64,000 nucleotides of DNA, from positions 3,081 through 67,080 of the forward strand of contig NZ_JBHYGG010000190.1 of assembly GCF_051859125.1 (NCBI RefSeq). The letters run 5' to 3'. The notes beneath the pieces were generated by a model. The model was not told the origin of the DNA and made no database searches. It saw only the letters and a program-made list of their open reading frames with translations. Of the stretch, positions 8,037-16,395 are shown in pieces. The translations under genes were made by a program, and so were the position numbers. Within the stretch, counting starts at the first letter, position 1. Every line of letters starts with the position of its first letter. Source of the stretch: Gemmata sp051859125. GTDB lineage: Bacteria; Planctomycetota; Planctomycetia; Gemmatales; Gemmataceae.

Positions 8037-8304
8037 GGGGAAAGAATCGGGCACGGGCACGGGCACGGGCTGGGGCACGGGCACGGAGAAGAGCGGAAAG
8101 CACCGGGTGCCCGGCGAGCCGGGAGCGTCAGTGACCGGAGGTGCGCGCTCCACAAGAACTCCGGTCGCTGACGCTCCCGGCTCGCCACGATCCCTGGCAC
8201 GTTCGATTCCGCCGAACCAGGGCCGTCCTCAAACAAACGCAACACCCCGCCTCGGCTTCAGATCCATGCCCGCTTGCGGGCCCGTGCCCGATTGTCTTCC
8301 CCGT
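8037..8304. repeat. Family D inverted repeat with a family B repeat nested inside
   Basis: The outer arms are GAATCGGGCACGGGCACGGG (from about 8045, family D) and GCCCGTGCCCGATTGTCTTC (about 8279-8298). Inside the loop sits a complete family B element, with arms 8113-8140 and 8159-8186 that are 28 bp long and differ at one position. The whole 493 bp divergent gap 7930-8422 otherwise holds nothing I can identify. Confidence 0.85.
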
Positions 8305-8422
8305 CTCCTCCCCGCCCCCCGGATTCACGCGGTCGCCCTGATCGCCCCGGTCCGGTTAATCCGGTCGCACCGGGGCTGCCGATAAGAGTGCGCGAGGGTC
8401 CGCTGTCCCACGAGAGCCGTCG

Positions 8423-9721
8423 ATGGATTGGTTCAAGACGCTGCTCGTTGCGGGTGCCGCTCTATGGGGAACGGTCGGCACCGGTCGCGCCCAGGCACCG
8501 CCCGACGACGACCGGTTCCGCGGGGCCGTGTTCGCCGCGCCCCGGGGCGACACGCGGTTCCTCCCGGCCGCGGGGCAGGGGCCGCTCCCCGGCGAGGAGG
8601 CGGTCCGCCGCGCCGACTTCACCCAGCCCCCAGTGCCCGCCCAGCCGACCGACATCTTCGACGCGGGGGACGCGGCGCAGGGCCGGGAGTTCGTGTTCGG
8701 TCCCGAGGCGTGCCCGTGCCCGGACCCGCGGGCGACCCGCGTGTGGTTCGGGGCCGAGGTGCTGCTCGGCACCACCCGCTCGGTGAACATCGCCCCGGTG
8801 GTGACGACCGGGCCGGCGGCGGCGGGGTTGCTCAACGCCGCCGCGATCGGCCAGCCGGGGACGGTGCCGCTGTTCGGCGGCCGGCGGATGCTCGGCGACT
8901 GGCGCGGCGGCCTGCGGGCCGAGGGCGGGCTATGGTTCGACCGCGCCCACGACGCCGGTGCGGTCGCCCGATTCTACTCGCTGTACTCGACCAGCGATCA
9001 ACTCACCGGTGCGGGGAACGGGCTCAACGTCGTGAACGTGCCGCAGTTCGTGGCGCTCGGCGGGACGGTGGTGCAGGTACCGGCCTACGTCGGGTTCCCG
9101 GGCCTCACGACCGGGACCGTTTCGGCCACCACCCAGACGATGTTCGCGGGCGGCGACCTGAACGTGCGGCTCCAGACGCGGCAGGGCCGGGCGTGGCGGG
9201 TCGACGCGCTGCTCGGCTACCGCCAACTCTACCTCCGCGACGAACTCGGGTACGGCTTCACGGCGACGGGCGGGGTGCCGCCGCTCGCGGGACTGGTGAC
9301 CGGCGGGCAGAGCGCCCGCACGCGGAACGAGTTCTACGGCGGGAACCTCGGGGTGCTCGCCACGGCCGGCGGGCAGCGGTGGCTCGTCGAGGGGCTCGCC
9401 GCGGTTGCGCTGGGGGTGAACGCGAGCGCCCTCGACTTCGACCGCAGCGTCGTTGTCGCGGCGACCGGCGTGCCCGCGGTTCCGCTCGTCGCGACGAGCA
9501 CCCGCGACCCGATGACGTACTTCGGGACCGTGGCCGAGGGCGGCGTGCGGATCGGCTACCGGGTCACCGAACACGCGCGGCTCACGGTCGGGTACACGGC
9601 GCTGTACTGGAACAACGTGCGCCGGGCGCAGGACCAGGTGACGCTGAGCCCCGCACTGACCGGCGCGACCACGCACTTCTTCGCGCACATGCTCAGTTGC
9701 GGGGCCGAGCTGCGGTACTGA
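8423..9721 (+). CDS. BBP7-family outer-membrane beta-barrel protein
   Basis: A 432-residue secreted protein with an N-terminal signal peptide (MDWFKTLLVAGAALWGTVG, cleavage likely after GRAQA). The rest is rich in alternating strands typical of the BBP7 barrel family of planctomycetes: WFGAEVLLG, GLRAEGGLWF, FYSLYSTSD, VDALLGYRQLYLRDEL, LVEGLAAVALG, IGYRVTEHARLTVGYTALYWNNV, and a final strand ending GAELRY. The terminal aromatic residue fits an outer-membrane barrel. Role unknown; porin-like or structural functions are the usual suggestions. It starts at ATG 8423 after a long repeat-filled gap, and the family F repeat follows it. Confidence 0.85.
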   Translation: MDWFKTLLVAGAALWGTVGTGRAQAPPDDDRFRGAVFAAPRGDTRFLPAAGQGPLPGEEAVRRADFTQPPVPAQPTDIFDAGDAAQGREFVFGPEACPCPDPRATRVWFGAEVLLGTTRSVNIAPVVTTGPAAAGLLNAAAIGQPGTVPLFGGRRMLGDWRGGLRAEGGLWFDRAHDAGAVARFYSLYSTSDQLTGAGNGLNVVNVPQFVALGGTVVQVPAYVGFPGLTTGTVSATTQTMFAGGDLNVRLQTRQGRAWRVDALLGYRQLYLRDELGYGFTATGGVPPLAGLVTGGQSARTRNEFYGGNLGVLATAGGQRWLVEGLAAVALGVNASALDFDRSVVVAATGVPAVPLVATSTRDPMTYFGTVAEGGVRIGYRVTEHARLTVGYTALYWNNVRRAQDQVTLSPALTGATTHFFAHMLSCGAELRY

Positions 9722-9749
9722 AGAAGGGGCCGCGAGCCACCGGGTTCGT

Positions 9750-9810
9750 GGCGAACCCTGAGCCCAAGCGAGTGGTGAGGGCACCCCCTCGCTTGCGCTC
9801 AGGGTTCGCC
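9750..9810. repeat. Inverted repeat, family F (copy 1)
   Basis: GGCGAACCCTGAGCCCAAGC (left, from 9750) faces CTCGCTTGCGCTCAGGGTTCGCC (9788-9810). Closely related copies lie at 24247-24311 and 59041-59102. Confidence 0.85.
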
Positions 9811-9854
9811 CAACCACATCCCCATCCGTGGCTACTCTTCACCTCCCCCGCATC

Positions 9855-9860
9855 TACAAT
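9855..9860 (+). promoter_or_regulatory. Candidate -10 element (MDR oxidoreductase)
   Basis: TACAAT in the context CGCATCTACAATTCGC, 41 nt before the ATG at 9902; no convincing -35. Confidence 0.4.
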
Positions 9861-9901
9861 TCGCTCATCGCGCCCCCCGACGACTCCCCGCCGAGGTCAC
9901 A

Positions 9902-10936
9902 ATGGTCCGCGCACGTCAGGCCGTCATCACCGAGCCGTACAAGACCACCGTCCGCGAGGTCGAACTCGCCGACCCGGCCCCGAACCAGATCCTCATCGCC
10001 GCCGAGTACTCGGCGATCAGCGCCGGCACCGAACTGGCCGTGTACACCGGCACCCACCAGTGGCTCAAGGACCCGAACCTGCCGGACTGGAAGTTCCCGT
10101 TCCGCTCCGGGTACTCCGCCGCGGGCCGGGTGCTGAAGGTCGGCAAGGAGTTCCCCGGCGGGTTCCAGGAGGGCGACCGCGTCAGCTACCCCGGGAACCA
10201 CGCCTCGGCCGAGCTACTCACCGTCGGGCACGAGCGCTGCCGCGTGTGGAAGATGCCCGACGCGCTGACGTTCGATAAGGCGGCCGTCGCGTGCATCTCG
10301 CGCTACGGCATGGGCGCGTCGGTCCGGGCAGGGCTGACGCTCGGCCGCAGCGGGGCCGTGCTCGGCCTCGGCATCATCGGCCAGTTCTCGCTGCGGTGCA
10401 TGATGGCGGCGGGGATGTCGCCGGTGGTCGGGATCGACGCTGTAAAAATGCGGCGCGACGCGGCGCTCGCGGCCGGGGCCGACCACGTCATCGACCCGAC
10501 CGCCGGCGACGTGAAGCAGCAACTTGCCGCGTACCTCAACGCGAAGGGCGCGGAAGTCGTGGCCGACGCGACCGGCGTTCCGGCCGCGATCCCGACGGCG
10601 ATGAGCCTGGCGTGCGACGCGGGTCAGGTGATCGTGGTCGGGAGCCCGCGGGGGATCGCGAAGGACGTGAACTTCTACGACGACCTGCACCGCCGGTACA
10701 TCGAGGTGTCGGGCGCGCACGGGAACATGCTGTTCGAGGCGGCGCACACGCGGCTCGCCGGCGCGTGGGACGTCGACAAGGCGCAGACGTGGCTGCTGCG
10801 GCAGCTCGCGAACGGGCGGCTGAGCCTCGCCGGGCTGGTGACGCACACCATCACCCCCGAGCAACTCGGCGACGCCTACGAGGGGCTGCTCAAGGACAAG
10901 GACAACTACCTGGGCGTGCTGATGAAGTGGGTGTAG
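9902..10936 (+). CDS. Zinc-type medium-chain dehydrogenase/reductase family oxidoreductase
   Basis: A 344-residue MDR-superfamily protein with an N-terminal GroES-like domain (residues about 20-130) and a Rossmann domain with GLGIIGQFSLRCMMAAG near 155-170 for NAD(P) binding. In the catalytic segment (SAISAGTELAVYTG) the zinc-ligand cysteine of classical alcohol dehydrogenases is missing, and no structural-zinc cysteine cluster is present. It therefore resembles the zinc-free, BchC/sugar-dehydrogenase-like branch. The substrate cannot be told from sequence. The nearest plus-strand gene ends 180 bp upstream, and a -10-like TACAAT lies at 9855. It converges on the gene at 11039-11749 across a perfect 28 bp inverted repeat. 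Confidence 0.85.
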   Translation: MVRARQAVITEPYKTTVREVELADPAPNQILIAAEYSAISAGTELAVYTGTHQWLKDPNLPDWKFPFRSGYSAAGRVLKVGKEFPGGFQEGDRVSYPGNHASAELLTVGHERCRVWKMPDALTFDKAAVACISRYGMGASVRAGLTLGRSGAVLGLGIIGQFSLRCMMAAGMSPVVGIDAVKMRRDAALAAGADHVIDPTAGDVKQQLAAYLNAKGAEVVADATGVPAAIPTAMSLACDAGQVIVVGSPRGIAKDVNFYDDLHRRYIEVSGAHGNMLFEAAHTRLAGAWDVDKAQTWLLRQLANGRLSLAGLVTHTITPEQLGDAYEGLLKDKDNYLGVLMKWV

Positions 10937-10944
10937 TCCTGAGT

Positions 10945-11018
10945 AAATTCGAAGTACGAAACCCGAAAGGAACCACCGGTATCGGGTGTCTTCCTTTCGG
11001 GTTTCGTACTTCGAATTT
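10945..11018. repeat. Inverted repeat, family A (copy 2)
   Basis: The arms 10945-10972 and 10991-11018 are perfect 28 bp reverse complements with an 18 bp loop. The element lies in the 102 bp convergent gap between 10936 and 11039, placed to terminate transcription from both sides. Confidence 0.92.
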
Positions 11019-11038
11019 CGTGCTTCCGCCGGAGGCGG

Positions 11039-11749
11039 TCAGTCCTTCTTGCGGGGCTGGCCCTGGAGCTTGGTCAGGTCGAACTCCGCGCCCTTCAGTT
11101 CCTTCCACGTCGCCTTCTGCTTGTCGTCGAGCAGGTCCTCGAGCTTGCCCACGTACTCCTTCTGGAGCTTCTGGACCTTCTTCGCGTTCTCGTCCCGCTT
11201 CTCGAAGTCCACCTTGCCCTTGCCGCCGTTGGCCTCGCCGTAGATCTCCTTCGTGTCCTTCTGGAGGTCACCCATGACCCCCTTGACCGAGTCCTTCTGG
11301 GCGGCCGTCAGCTTGAGCGCGTCCACGACCTCGGCGTTAGTGAACGCCCGGACACCCATATCCTGCCGCTGGATCTGCTTGAGCCGCTCGACCTGCTCCT
11401 TCTTCAGCACGTCGGCCAGTTGCGTGTAGGCCACCTTGTTGATCTCGGCCGTGGCCGCGTCCATCTTCTCGCGCATCTCGGGCTCGATCTTACCGAACCC
11501 GCCGCCCTTGCCGAACTCGACGCCCTTGTCCTTCATGATCTCGAAGGACTTCTTGCGGAACTCGGTGCCCCACTCCTTGAGCTTCGCGACCTGGTCCTCG
11601 GACACCTTCAGGTCCTCCTGGACGGCCTTGTTGGTGACGAGGCCCGTCACCCCGCCGCCGCCGCCGCCGCCCGGCCGGAACTGGGCCTGGGCCAGACCGA
11701 CCATCCCGGCCACGAGCACGCCGGCGACCGCGAAACGTAATCCACGCAT
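11039..11749 (-). CDS. Secreted coiled-coil protein, function unknown
   Basis: A 236-residue exported protein with a signal peptide (MRGLRFAVAGVLVAGMVGLA, cleavage near AQAQ) and a short Gly-rich linker. The rest is highly charged and helical, with repeated DLKVSEDQVAKLKEW, LKKEQVERLKQIQRQ and LKLTAAQKDSVK segments. The pattern 'L.KEQ..RL.QI..Q' followed by 'L.LTA.QK..V' resembles the repeat logic of periplasmic Spy/CpxP-like (LTXXQ) proteins, but I cannot assign the family firmly. The ATG at 11749 begins the signal peptide and has GAGG about 9 nt upstream; an extension to 11803 would add a polar N-terminus. It is probably monocistronic. Confidence 0.75.
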   Translation of the reverse strand: MRGLRFAVAGVLVAGMVGLAQAQFRPGGGGGGGVTGLVTNKAVQEDLKVSEDQVAKLKEWGTEFRKKSFEIMKDKGVEFGKGGGFGKIEPEMREKMDAATAEINKVAYTQLADVLKKEQVERLKQIQRQDMGVRAFTNAEVVDALKLTAAQKDSVKGVMGDLQKDTKEIYGEANGGKGKVDFEKRDENAKKVQKLQKEYVGKLEDLLDDKQKATWKELKGAEFDLTKLQGQPRKKD

Positions 11750-11845
11750 GGCAGAAACCCTCGGAACGAAGTGAGCGACCCGTGGCCGCGAGTCAGCGGC
11801 CATCTACCAACATCGTTACGTTCGGGCAGTGAAAGGGGGATGAGA

Positions 11846-11874
11846 AACGCGAAAAGCCCCGCGACTGCGGGGCT
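11846..11874 (-). terminator. Rho-independent terminator downstream of 12000-12863
   Basis: On the minus strand AGCCCCGC-agtc-GCGGGGCT is followed by TTTTCGCGTTTC. The stem is 8 bp with no mismatch, and the element lies about 125 bp past the stop codon of the TIGR03009-like gene. Confidence 0.65.
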
Positions 11875-11882
11875 CAAAAGGG

Positions 11883-11981
11883 TAGGCGACTCGCTCCGCG
11901 AGTCGCACCCCGGCGATGCGACAATCTTCTGGGAGGCCCGGAGCGCGGTTGGTGTCGCTCGCTGAGCGAGTGACCCACCTT
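11883..11981. repeat. Pair of palindromic hairpins
   Basis: Two related hairpins face each other: GCGACTCGCTCCGCGAGTCGC (from 11886) and GTCGCTCGCTGAGCGAGTGAC (from about 11952). GGTAGGCGACTC and GAGTGACCCACC form outer arms. They sit between the terminator at 11846 and the gene ending at 12000. Confidence 0.6.
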
Positions 11982-11999
11982 CGGGGACCTGACGCACCG

Positions 12000-12863
12000 T
12001 CACTTCGGCCGCACGAGGCCGTCGTCCTTGCCCGGGAGCTTCGGCTGGCCGATGTTCTTCGGCTGCGGCTGCTGGGCCTTCCCGCCCTCCTGCTGCTTCC
12101 ACCCGTCGAGCTTCTGCGCCGCGAAGTGCTGCGGCCCGAGGCCCGGAATGTTCGTCTGCGGCTCCTTGAGCTTCCACTGCTCGGTGTCGCCGTTGGGCTT
12201 CGACACGTACACCTGCGCCGGCAGGTACGGCCACTTCGTGTTCGGGCCGTACAGCGCCATGCGGAGCTGCGTGAACTCCTGCTTGTCCTTGGGCTGGAGC
12301 GGCTTCACGTCGAGGTACACGTAGTTCGCGTCCTCCTTGAACAGCGTGAGGTCGAACCGGGCCTTGGCGGCGTTGGCGTTCATGCCCTTGAGGAAGTCGA
12401 GCATGATGTTGTCGGTGCCGTTGCCGTTGGGGTTCCCGCCGGGCGCGGGGGCCGGCAGCTTCCACTCGGTGATCGTCTTGGCGAGCCCGTTGTACTCGAA
12501 CACCGACTTGCCGTCGCAGATGAACGCCTCGTAGTCGGTGGCCGTCTTGTCGGCGTCGTTGTTGAGCCGCAGCACCGCGAAGTTCGGCTTCATGCACAGT
12601 ACGACGCCCGAGTACTTCTTGTCCGTCTTGAACACCGCGTCGGTCCGCGTCAGTTCCAGGTTGAACCGGAAGTTGACGAGGTCGCCCATGTTCTTCTGCC
12701 ACCCGTTCAGGTGGGCGTCGAGCTTGGAGTCGACCGGTGGCGCGGCGGGCGGCGCCGGCGGCTGGACCGGCGCGCCGGGTGGGACCGGGGGCACCGGCTG
12801 CTGGGCGGTGACGGCCGAGACGCCGAGGAGGAGGGCGGCGAGAGCGAAGCCACGGGATCGCAC
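12000..12863 (-). CDS. Secreted TIGR03009-like planctomycete protein
   Basis: A 287-residue exported protein with signal peptide MRSRGFALAALLLGVSAVTA. A Pro/Ala/Val-rich linker (about 22-44) is followed by a domain starting LDAHLNGWQKNMGDLVNFRF and containing paired strands (KYSGVVLCMKPNFAVLRLNN, FICDGKSVFEYNG, ANYVYLDVKPLQPKDKQEF). This matches my memory of the Planctomycetes-restricted TIGR03009 domain, and the strand pattern is reminiscent of lipoprotein-carrier LolA-like folds. No function is known. The GTG start at 12863 has AGGAG 8 nt upstream, and TATAAG at 12935-12940 is a plausible -10. A hairpin with a T-tract follows at 11846-11874, so it is likely a single-gene unit. Confidence 0.7.
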   Translation of the reverse strand: MRSRGFALAALLLGVSAVTAQQPVPPVPPGAPVQPPAPPAAPPVDSKLDAHLNGWQKNMGDLVNFRFNLELTRTDAVFKTDKKYSGVVLCMKPNFAVLRLNNDADKTATDYEAFICDGKSVFEYNGLAKTITEWKLPAPAPGGNPNGNGTDNIMLDFLKGMNANAAKARFDLTLFKEDANYVYLDVKPLQPKDKQEFTQLRMALYGPNTKWPYLPAQVYVSKPNGDTEQWKLKEPQTNIPGLGPQHFAAQKLDGWKQQEGGKAQQPQPKNIGQPKLPGKDDGLVRPK

Positions 12864-12934
12864 GGTGATGGCTCCTGTTCGATGGTGCGGGTCGGGGCCG
12901 CCCAGCGAACGGAGCGCGGCCCCACAATTGCGCC

Positions 12935-12940
12935 CTTATA
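12935..12940 (-). promoter_or_regulatory. Candidate -10 element (TIGR03009-like gene)
   Basis: TATAAG on the minus strand in the context GGGCTATAAGGGC, 71 nt upstream of the GTG start. Confidence 0.4.
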
Positions 12941-12969
12941 GCCCGCCCCCGCGAAACGAAAAAGATCAG

Positions 12970-13088
12970 GAACCCCAGGGTTGACACCCCGGGCTACGGA
13001 TTGTCGCCCCCTTCGGGGGCTCCAGACCGGGCGCTGTTCTCAGCCCCGGAGGGGCGGTAGTCTGTAGCCCAGGGCGTGAGCCCTGGTT
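12970..13088. repeat. Inverted repeat, family H (copy 1)
   Basis: Left AACCCCAGGGTTGACACCCC (from 12970, running into GGGCTAC) faces GTAGCCCAGGGCGTGAGCCC (from 13064). Smaller GCCCCC/GGGGGC and CAGCCCC/GGGGCGG hairpins lie inside. A second copy is at 41868-41972. Confidence 0.7.
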
Positions 13089-13105
13089 CGTTCCCGGAGG
13101 TCCGC

Positions 13106-15145
13106 ATGCGCCGCGCGTCCGCACTGCTTCTGCTCGTCACCCTCGCGGCGGTCGGCCGCGCCGCGCCGCCCGAGCGCACCCACGACATCACGCCCGACGA
13201 CTACGCCAGCGTGAACACCATCACCGAGATCGCCGTGTCGCCGGACGGCAAGCGGGTCGCATACTGCCTCGCCACCTGGGACAAGAAGGCCGACAACCGC
13301 CGCACCGACCTGTGGGTCGTGGACACCGACGGCAAGGGCAAGCCGGTGCAGCTCACCAAGGACCGCGCCAACGAACGGCTCCCGAAGTGGAGCGGCGACG
13401 GCAAGTCGGTGTTCGTCCTTGCGAACCGCGGCGACAAGGCGAAGCCGCAGGTGTGGAAGGTGCCGGCCGACAGCGGCGAGCCCGTCGCGGTCACCAAGAT
13501 CGAGGCGGGCGTCACCGGCTACGACTACGCCCCCAAAGCTGACGCCGTGTTCTACTCGGTCGACGCAACCACCACCGACGAGGACGACTTCGCTGCGCTG
13601 CGCAAGAAGTTCGACAAGCCCGAATACGGCTTCGGCAAGCGCACGGTGAGCGAGGTCTTCCGCGTCGAGAAGGACGGCAAGCCCGAGCAGGTAATCGCCG
13701 AGAAGCGCTACGTCCGCGAGTTCGCCGTGACGCGGGACGGCAAGCGGATCGCGATGGTGTCCGCGTTCGACGACACGGTGCTGAAGTCCGAGGGCGAGAG
13801 CCGCGTGGACGTGTGGGAGGGCGGCAAGGTCGTGACGCCGCCGACGGACGTGTACCGCGCGAAGGCCGCGTCGCCGCACGCCTGGCTCGAACACCTTGCC
13901 TGGAACCCCGACGGCACCCGCTTCGCCTTCTGCGCGATCTTCGATGCGTATCCGACGGAGGTCATCGTTGGCGAATGGATTAAGGATGCCTGGGCCGTTC
14001 ACCAGATGCCACGAAAGGGCGAAATCGAGGTTCGGGGATACGGCAGTCCTCTGGCTTGGGCTCTGGGGCGAGCGAACGACGCGGCCAAAAGCCCGCCCGA
14101 TGTAATGAGTTTGCTGTCCGACATCAGGGGAAGCACCGGCGTCCTGCTTTATAATCCGGAGGTTCGAGACGGGTTCGGCTACCAGGAAGCGGGAACGGTT
14201 TTCTACGCAGTTGATGTTGCCTCGAACTCACAAAGTCCGGTTGTCGTCCGAAGCAATCTCCAACGCTTCCCAGCGTTGGAAGCCGGTTTGGGCAAGAAGC
14301 GCATCTCGCTCGTCGATCCCAACCCGCACACGGCGACGTGGAAGTTCCCCACGGTCGAACACGTCACCTGGAAGGCTCTGGACGGTGTCTCGGTCGGCGG
14401 GCCGCTCGAACTACCCCACGGCTGGAAGAAGGGCGACAAGCCGCTGCCGCTGGTCGTCGCAATTCACGGCGGGCCGACCACAGCGAGCTACAACGACCTC
14501 CGCTTCGACCCGCACAACGGCCGAATGTACTTCGCCGCCAAGGGGTACGCCGTGCTGTGCCCGAACTACCGCGGCAGCACCGGCTACGGCGACAAGTTCG
14601 TCACCGACCTCATCGGCAAGGAAAACGACATTGAAGTAAAGGACATAATCGCCGGCATCCAGCACCTCATCAAGGAGGGCATCGCCGACCCGGACCGCAT
14701 CGCCGTCATGGGCTGGAGCAACGGCGGCTACCTCACGAACTGCCTCATCACGCTGAAGGATTCGCCCGTCAAGATTCGCGCCGCGAGCAGCGGGGCCGGG
14801 ATCGTGGACACGGTCGCCGAGTGGGGGTTCAACGACGAGCCGGCGTACCCGAAGGTGTTTAAGAAGGGGCTCCCGTGGGAGACGCCCGACATCTACAAGG
14901 CCACGTCGCCGACCTACGGCCTCGGCAACGTGAAGACGCCGACGCTGATTCACGTCGGCGGCGGCGATGAGCGCTGCCCACCGGGGCACAGTCGCATGCT
15001 GCACCGGGCGCTCAAGGAGTACGTGAAGGTGCCGACGGAACTGATGGTCTACCCCGGCGAACCGCACGGCCTCACCAAGCTCAGCAACCGCGTCGCGAAG
15101 ATGGAATGGGATCTGGCATGGTTCGAGAAGTACCTTCGCAAGTGA
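13106..15145 (+). CDS. S9-family serine peptidase (acylaminoacyl-peptidase/DPP-like)
   Basis: A 679-residue exported peptidase with a signal peptide at 1-21. A beta-propeller-type region follows (about 35-420) with repeats such as ITEIAVSPDGKRVAYCL and LPKWSGDGKSVFVLA, then an alpha/beta-hydrolase domain (about 430-679). The catalytic triad is visible: Ser538 in GWSNGGY, Asp621 in GGGDERCP and His654 in GEPHGLTK. The oxyanion region is IHGGP. Members of this family remove dipeptides or acylated residues from oligopeptides outside the cytoplasm. The ATG at 13106 has GGAGG 5 nt upstream. Nucleotides about 13970-14300 (residues about 290-400) are clearly lower in GC and use A/T-ending codons unlike the flanks; the reading frame is intact. 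Confidence 0.92.
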   Translation: MRRASALLLLVTLAAVGRAAPPERTHDITPDDYASVNTITEIAVSPDGKRVAYCLATWDKKADNRRTDLWVVDTDGKGKPVQLTKDRANERLPKWSGDGKSVFVLANRGDKAKPQVWKVPADSGEPVAVTKIEAGVTGYDYAPKADAVFYSVDATTTDEDDFAALRKKFDKPEYGFGKRTVSEVFRVEKDGKPEQVIAEKRYVREFAVTRDGKRIAMVSAFDDTVLKSEGESRVDVWEGGKVVTPPTDVYRAKAASPHAWLEHLAWNPDGTRFAFCAIFDAYPTEVIVGEWIKDAWAVHQMPRKGEIEVRGYGSPLAWALGRANDAAKSPPDVMSLLSDIRGSTGVLLYNPEVRDGFGYQEAGTVFYAVDVASNSQSPVVVRSNLQRFPALEAGLGKKRISLVDPNPHTATWKFPTVEHVTWKALDGVSVGGPLELPHGWKKGDKPLPLVVAIHGGPTTASYNDLRFDPHNGRMYFAAKGYAVLCPNYRGSTGYGDKFVTDLIGKENDIEVKDIIAGIQHLIKEGIADPDRIAVMGWSNGGYLTNCLITLKDSPVKIRAASSGAGIVDTVAEWGFNDEPAYPKVFKKGLPWETPDIYKATSPTYGLGNVKTPTLIHVGGGDERCPPGHSRMLHRALKEYVKVPTELMVYPGEPHGLTKLSNRVAKMEWDLAWFEKYLRK

Positions 15146-15356
15146 GTGGTAGGCGGAACAACAAACATCGCACGGGGGAGCGGCCGCGCTGACGCGCCCC
15201 CCAGTGCAGCCGCGGAGCGGCGACCGAGGGTGGCACTCCGGCGATACTTCGTTGCAGCCGACGGCGCTCGCGTTGCAATTCCCCGTGCGGGCGGGTAATT
15301 GCTGACCTACGGTTACGTCACAGGAGCCCCGCAACCGCTCGCCCGGGACCACAAAA

Positions 15357-16229
15357 GTGATCAGGAAGGCCACACTCGGCGTCGAGGCGCTCGAGGTCCG
15401 CGACTGCCCCGCCGCCGTCAACGTCCTCAATGGCACGCTCACCGTGACCGGGACCGAGGGGAACGATACGATCGTCTTGCGGCAGAGCCCGACGAGCATC
15501 GTTGTGGACGGCGTCCCGTACCCGCGGGCCGGGGTCACCCGCGTCGTCATCTCCGCCGGGGGGGGCGACGACGTGATCCGCGACGGGTCCGGGTTCGGTG
15601 CGTTCATCTACGGCGGCACCGGCGACGACACCATCTACGGCACCGGCGGCGACGACCGGATCTACGGCGGCGCGGGGAACGACCGGATCTACGGCGGCGC
15701 GGGGAACGACGTCATCTGGGGCGGCGGCGGCACCGACACCGTGGACGGCGGGGTCGGCACCAACAACGTCAACCAGGGGAGCCCGGTCCGGGCGGTCGCC
15801 AACACCCCCATCGAGTCGCAGATCATCCAACTCGTGAACGCCGAGCGCGCGAAGGCCGGCCTCGCGCCGCTCGCCGTGAACCTCGCGCTCAACGCCGCGG
15901 CCGCGTTCCACTCGCACGACATGGCCGCGTTCAGCACCATCGTGGGGGGCGTGGCGGCCATGCGGCACACGCTTAACGGCACCGCCCGCCCCGAGGTGTC
16001 GAACCGCCTCGACCTCGCCGGGTACGACACCTGGACCCGGTCGTTCTCCTACGGCGAGAACATCGCGTACAACTTCTTCACCGCCCAGGCCGTCATGACC
16101 GCCTGGATGAACTCGTCCGGGCACCGGGCGAACATCCTGAACCCGAACTTCACCGAGATCGGCGTCGCAGTCCGGGCCGACGCGCGGGGCGCGTTGTACT
16201 TCACCCAGGACTTCGGCGACCAGGAGTGA
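15357..16229 (+). CDS. CAP-domain (SCP/PR-1) protein with RTX-like repeats
   Basis: A 290-residue protein. The N-terminus carries LGVEALEVRDCPAAV, the LEALEDR-type motif found at the start of many planctomycete surface proteins. Residues about 85-130 hold four or five glycine/aspartate nonapeptides (YGGAGNDRIYGGAGND), the RTX calcium-binding pattern. The C-terminal CAP domain (about 150-290) has its cavity residues: His in AAFHSHDM, Glu in YGENIAYN and His in SSGHRANIL. It is probably extracellular and calcium-dependent; CAP-domain activity is unknown. The GTG start at 15357 begins MIRKATLG and lacks a good Shine-Dalgarno, so the exact start is uncertain. It converges on the Nudix gene over an inverted repeat. 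Confidence 0.85.
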   Translation: MIRKATLGVEALEVRDCPAAVNVLNGTLTVTGTEGNDTIVLRQSPTSIVVDGVPYPRAGVTRVVISAGGGDDVIRDGSGFGAFIYGGTGDDTIYGTGGDDRIYGGAGNDRIYGGAGNDVIWGGGGTDTVDGGVGTNNVNQGSPVRAVANTPIESQIIQLVNAERAKAGLAPLAVNLALNAAAAFHSHDMAAFSTIVGGVAAMRHTLNGTARPEVSNRLDLAGYDTWTRSFSYGENIAYNFFTAQAVMTAWMNSSGHRANILNPNFTEIGVAVRADARGALYFTQDFGDQE

Positions 16230-16237
16230 GAGCGGCG

Positions 16238-16388
16238 AAGAGATCGATCCACAGATTACGCAGAAGACCCAGATTTCCAGAGAAGCAGAGATTCGAAGTC
16301 AGTAGGGCAGCGTTGAATAGAGTCCTCTGTCCTCTGTCATCTGTTTGAAAATCTGCATCTTCTGCGTAATCTGTGGATTAATCTCTTC
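16238..16388. repeat. Inverted repeat, family L, with family E sequence in the loop
   Basis: CCACAGATTACGCAGAAGA (left) faces TCTTCTGCGTAATCTGTGG (right), with further pairing of AAGAGAT/ATCTCTT outside. The loop includes GTCCTCTGTCCTCTGTCATC, a half of family E. The sequence is unusually AT-rich for this genome. It sits in the 166 bp convergent gap 16230-16395. Confidence 0.85.
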
Positions 16389-16395
16389 TCTGACC

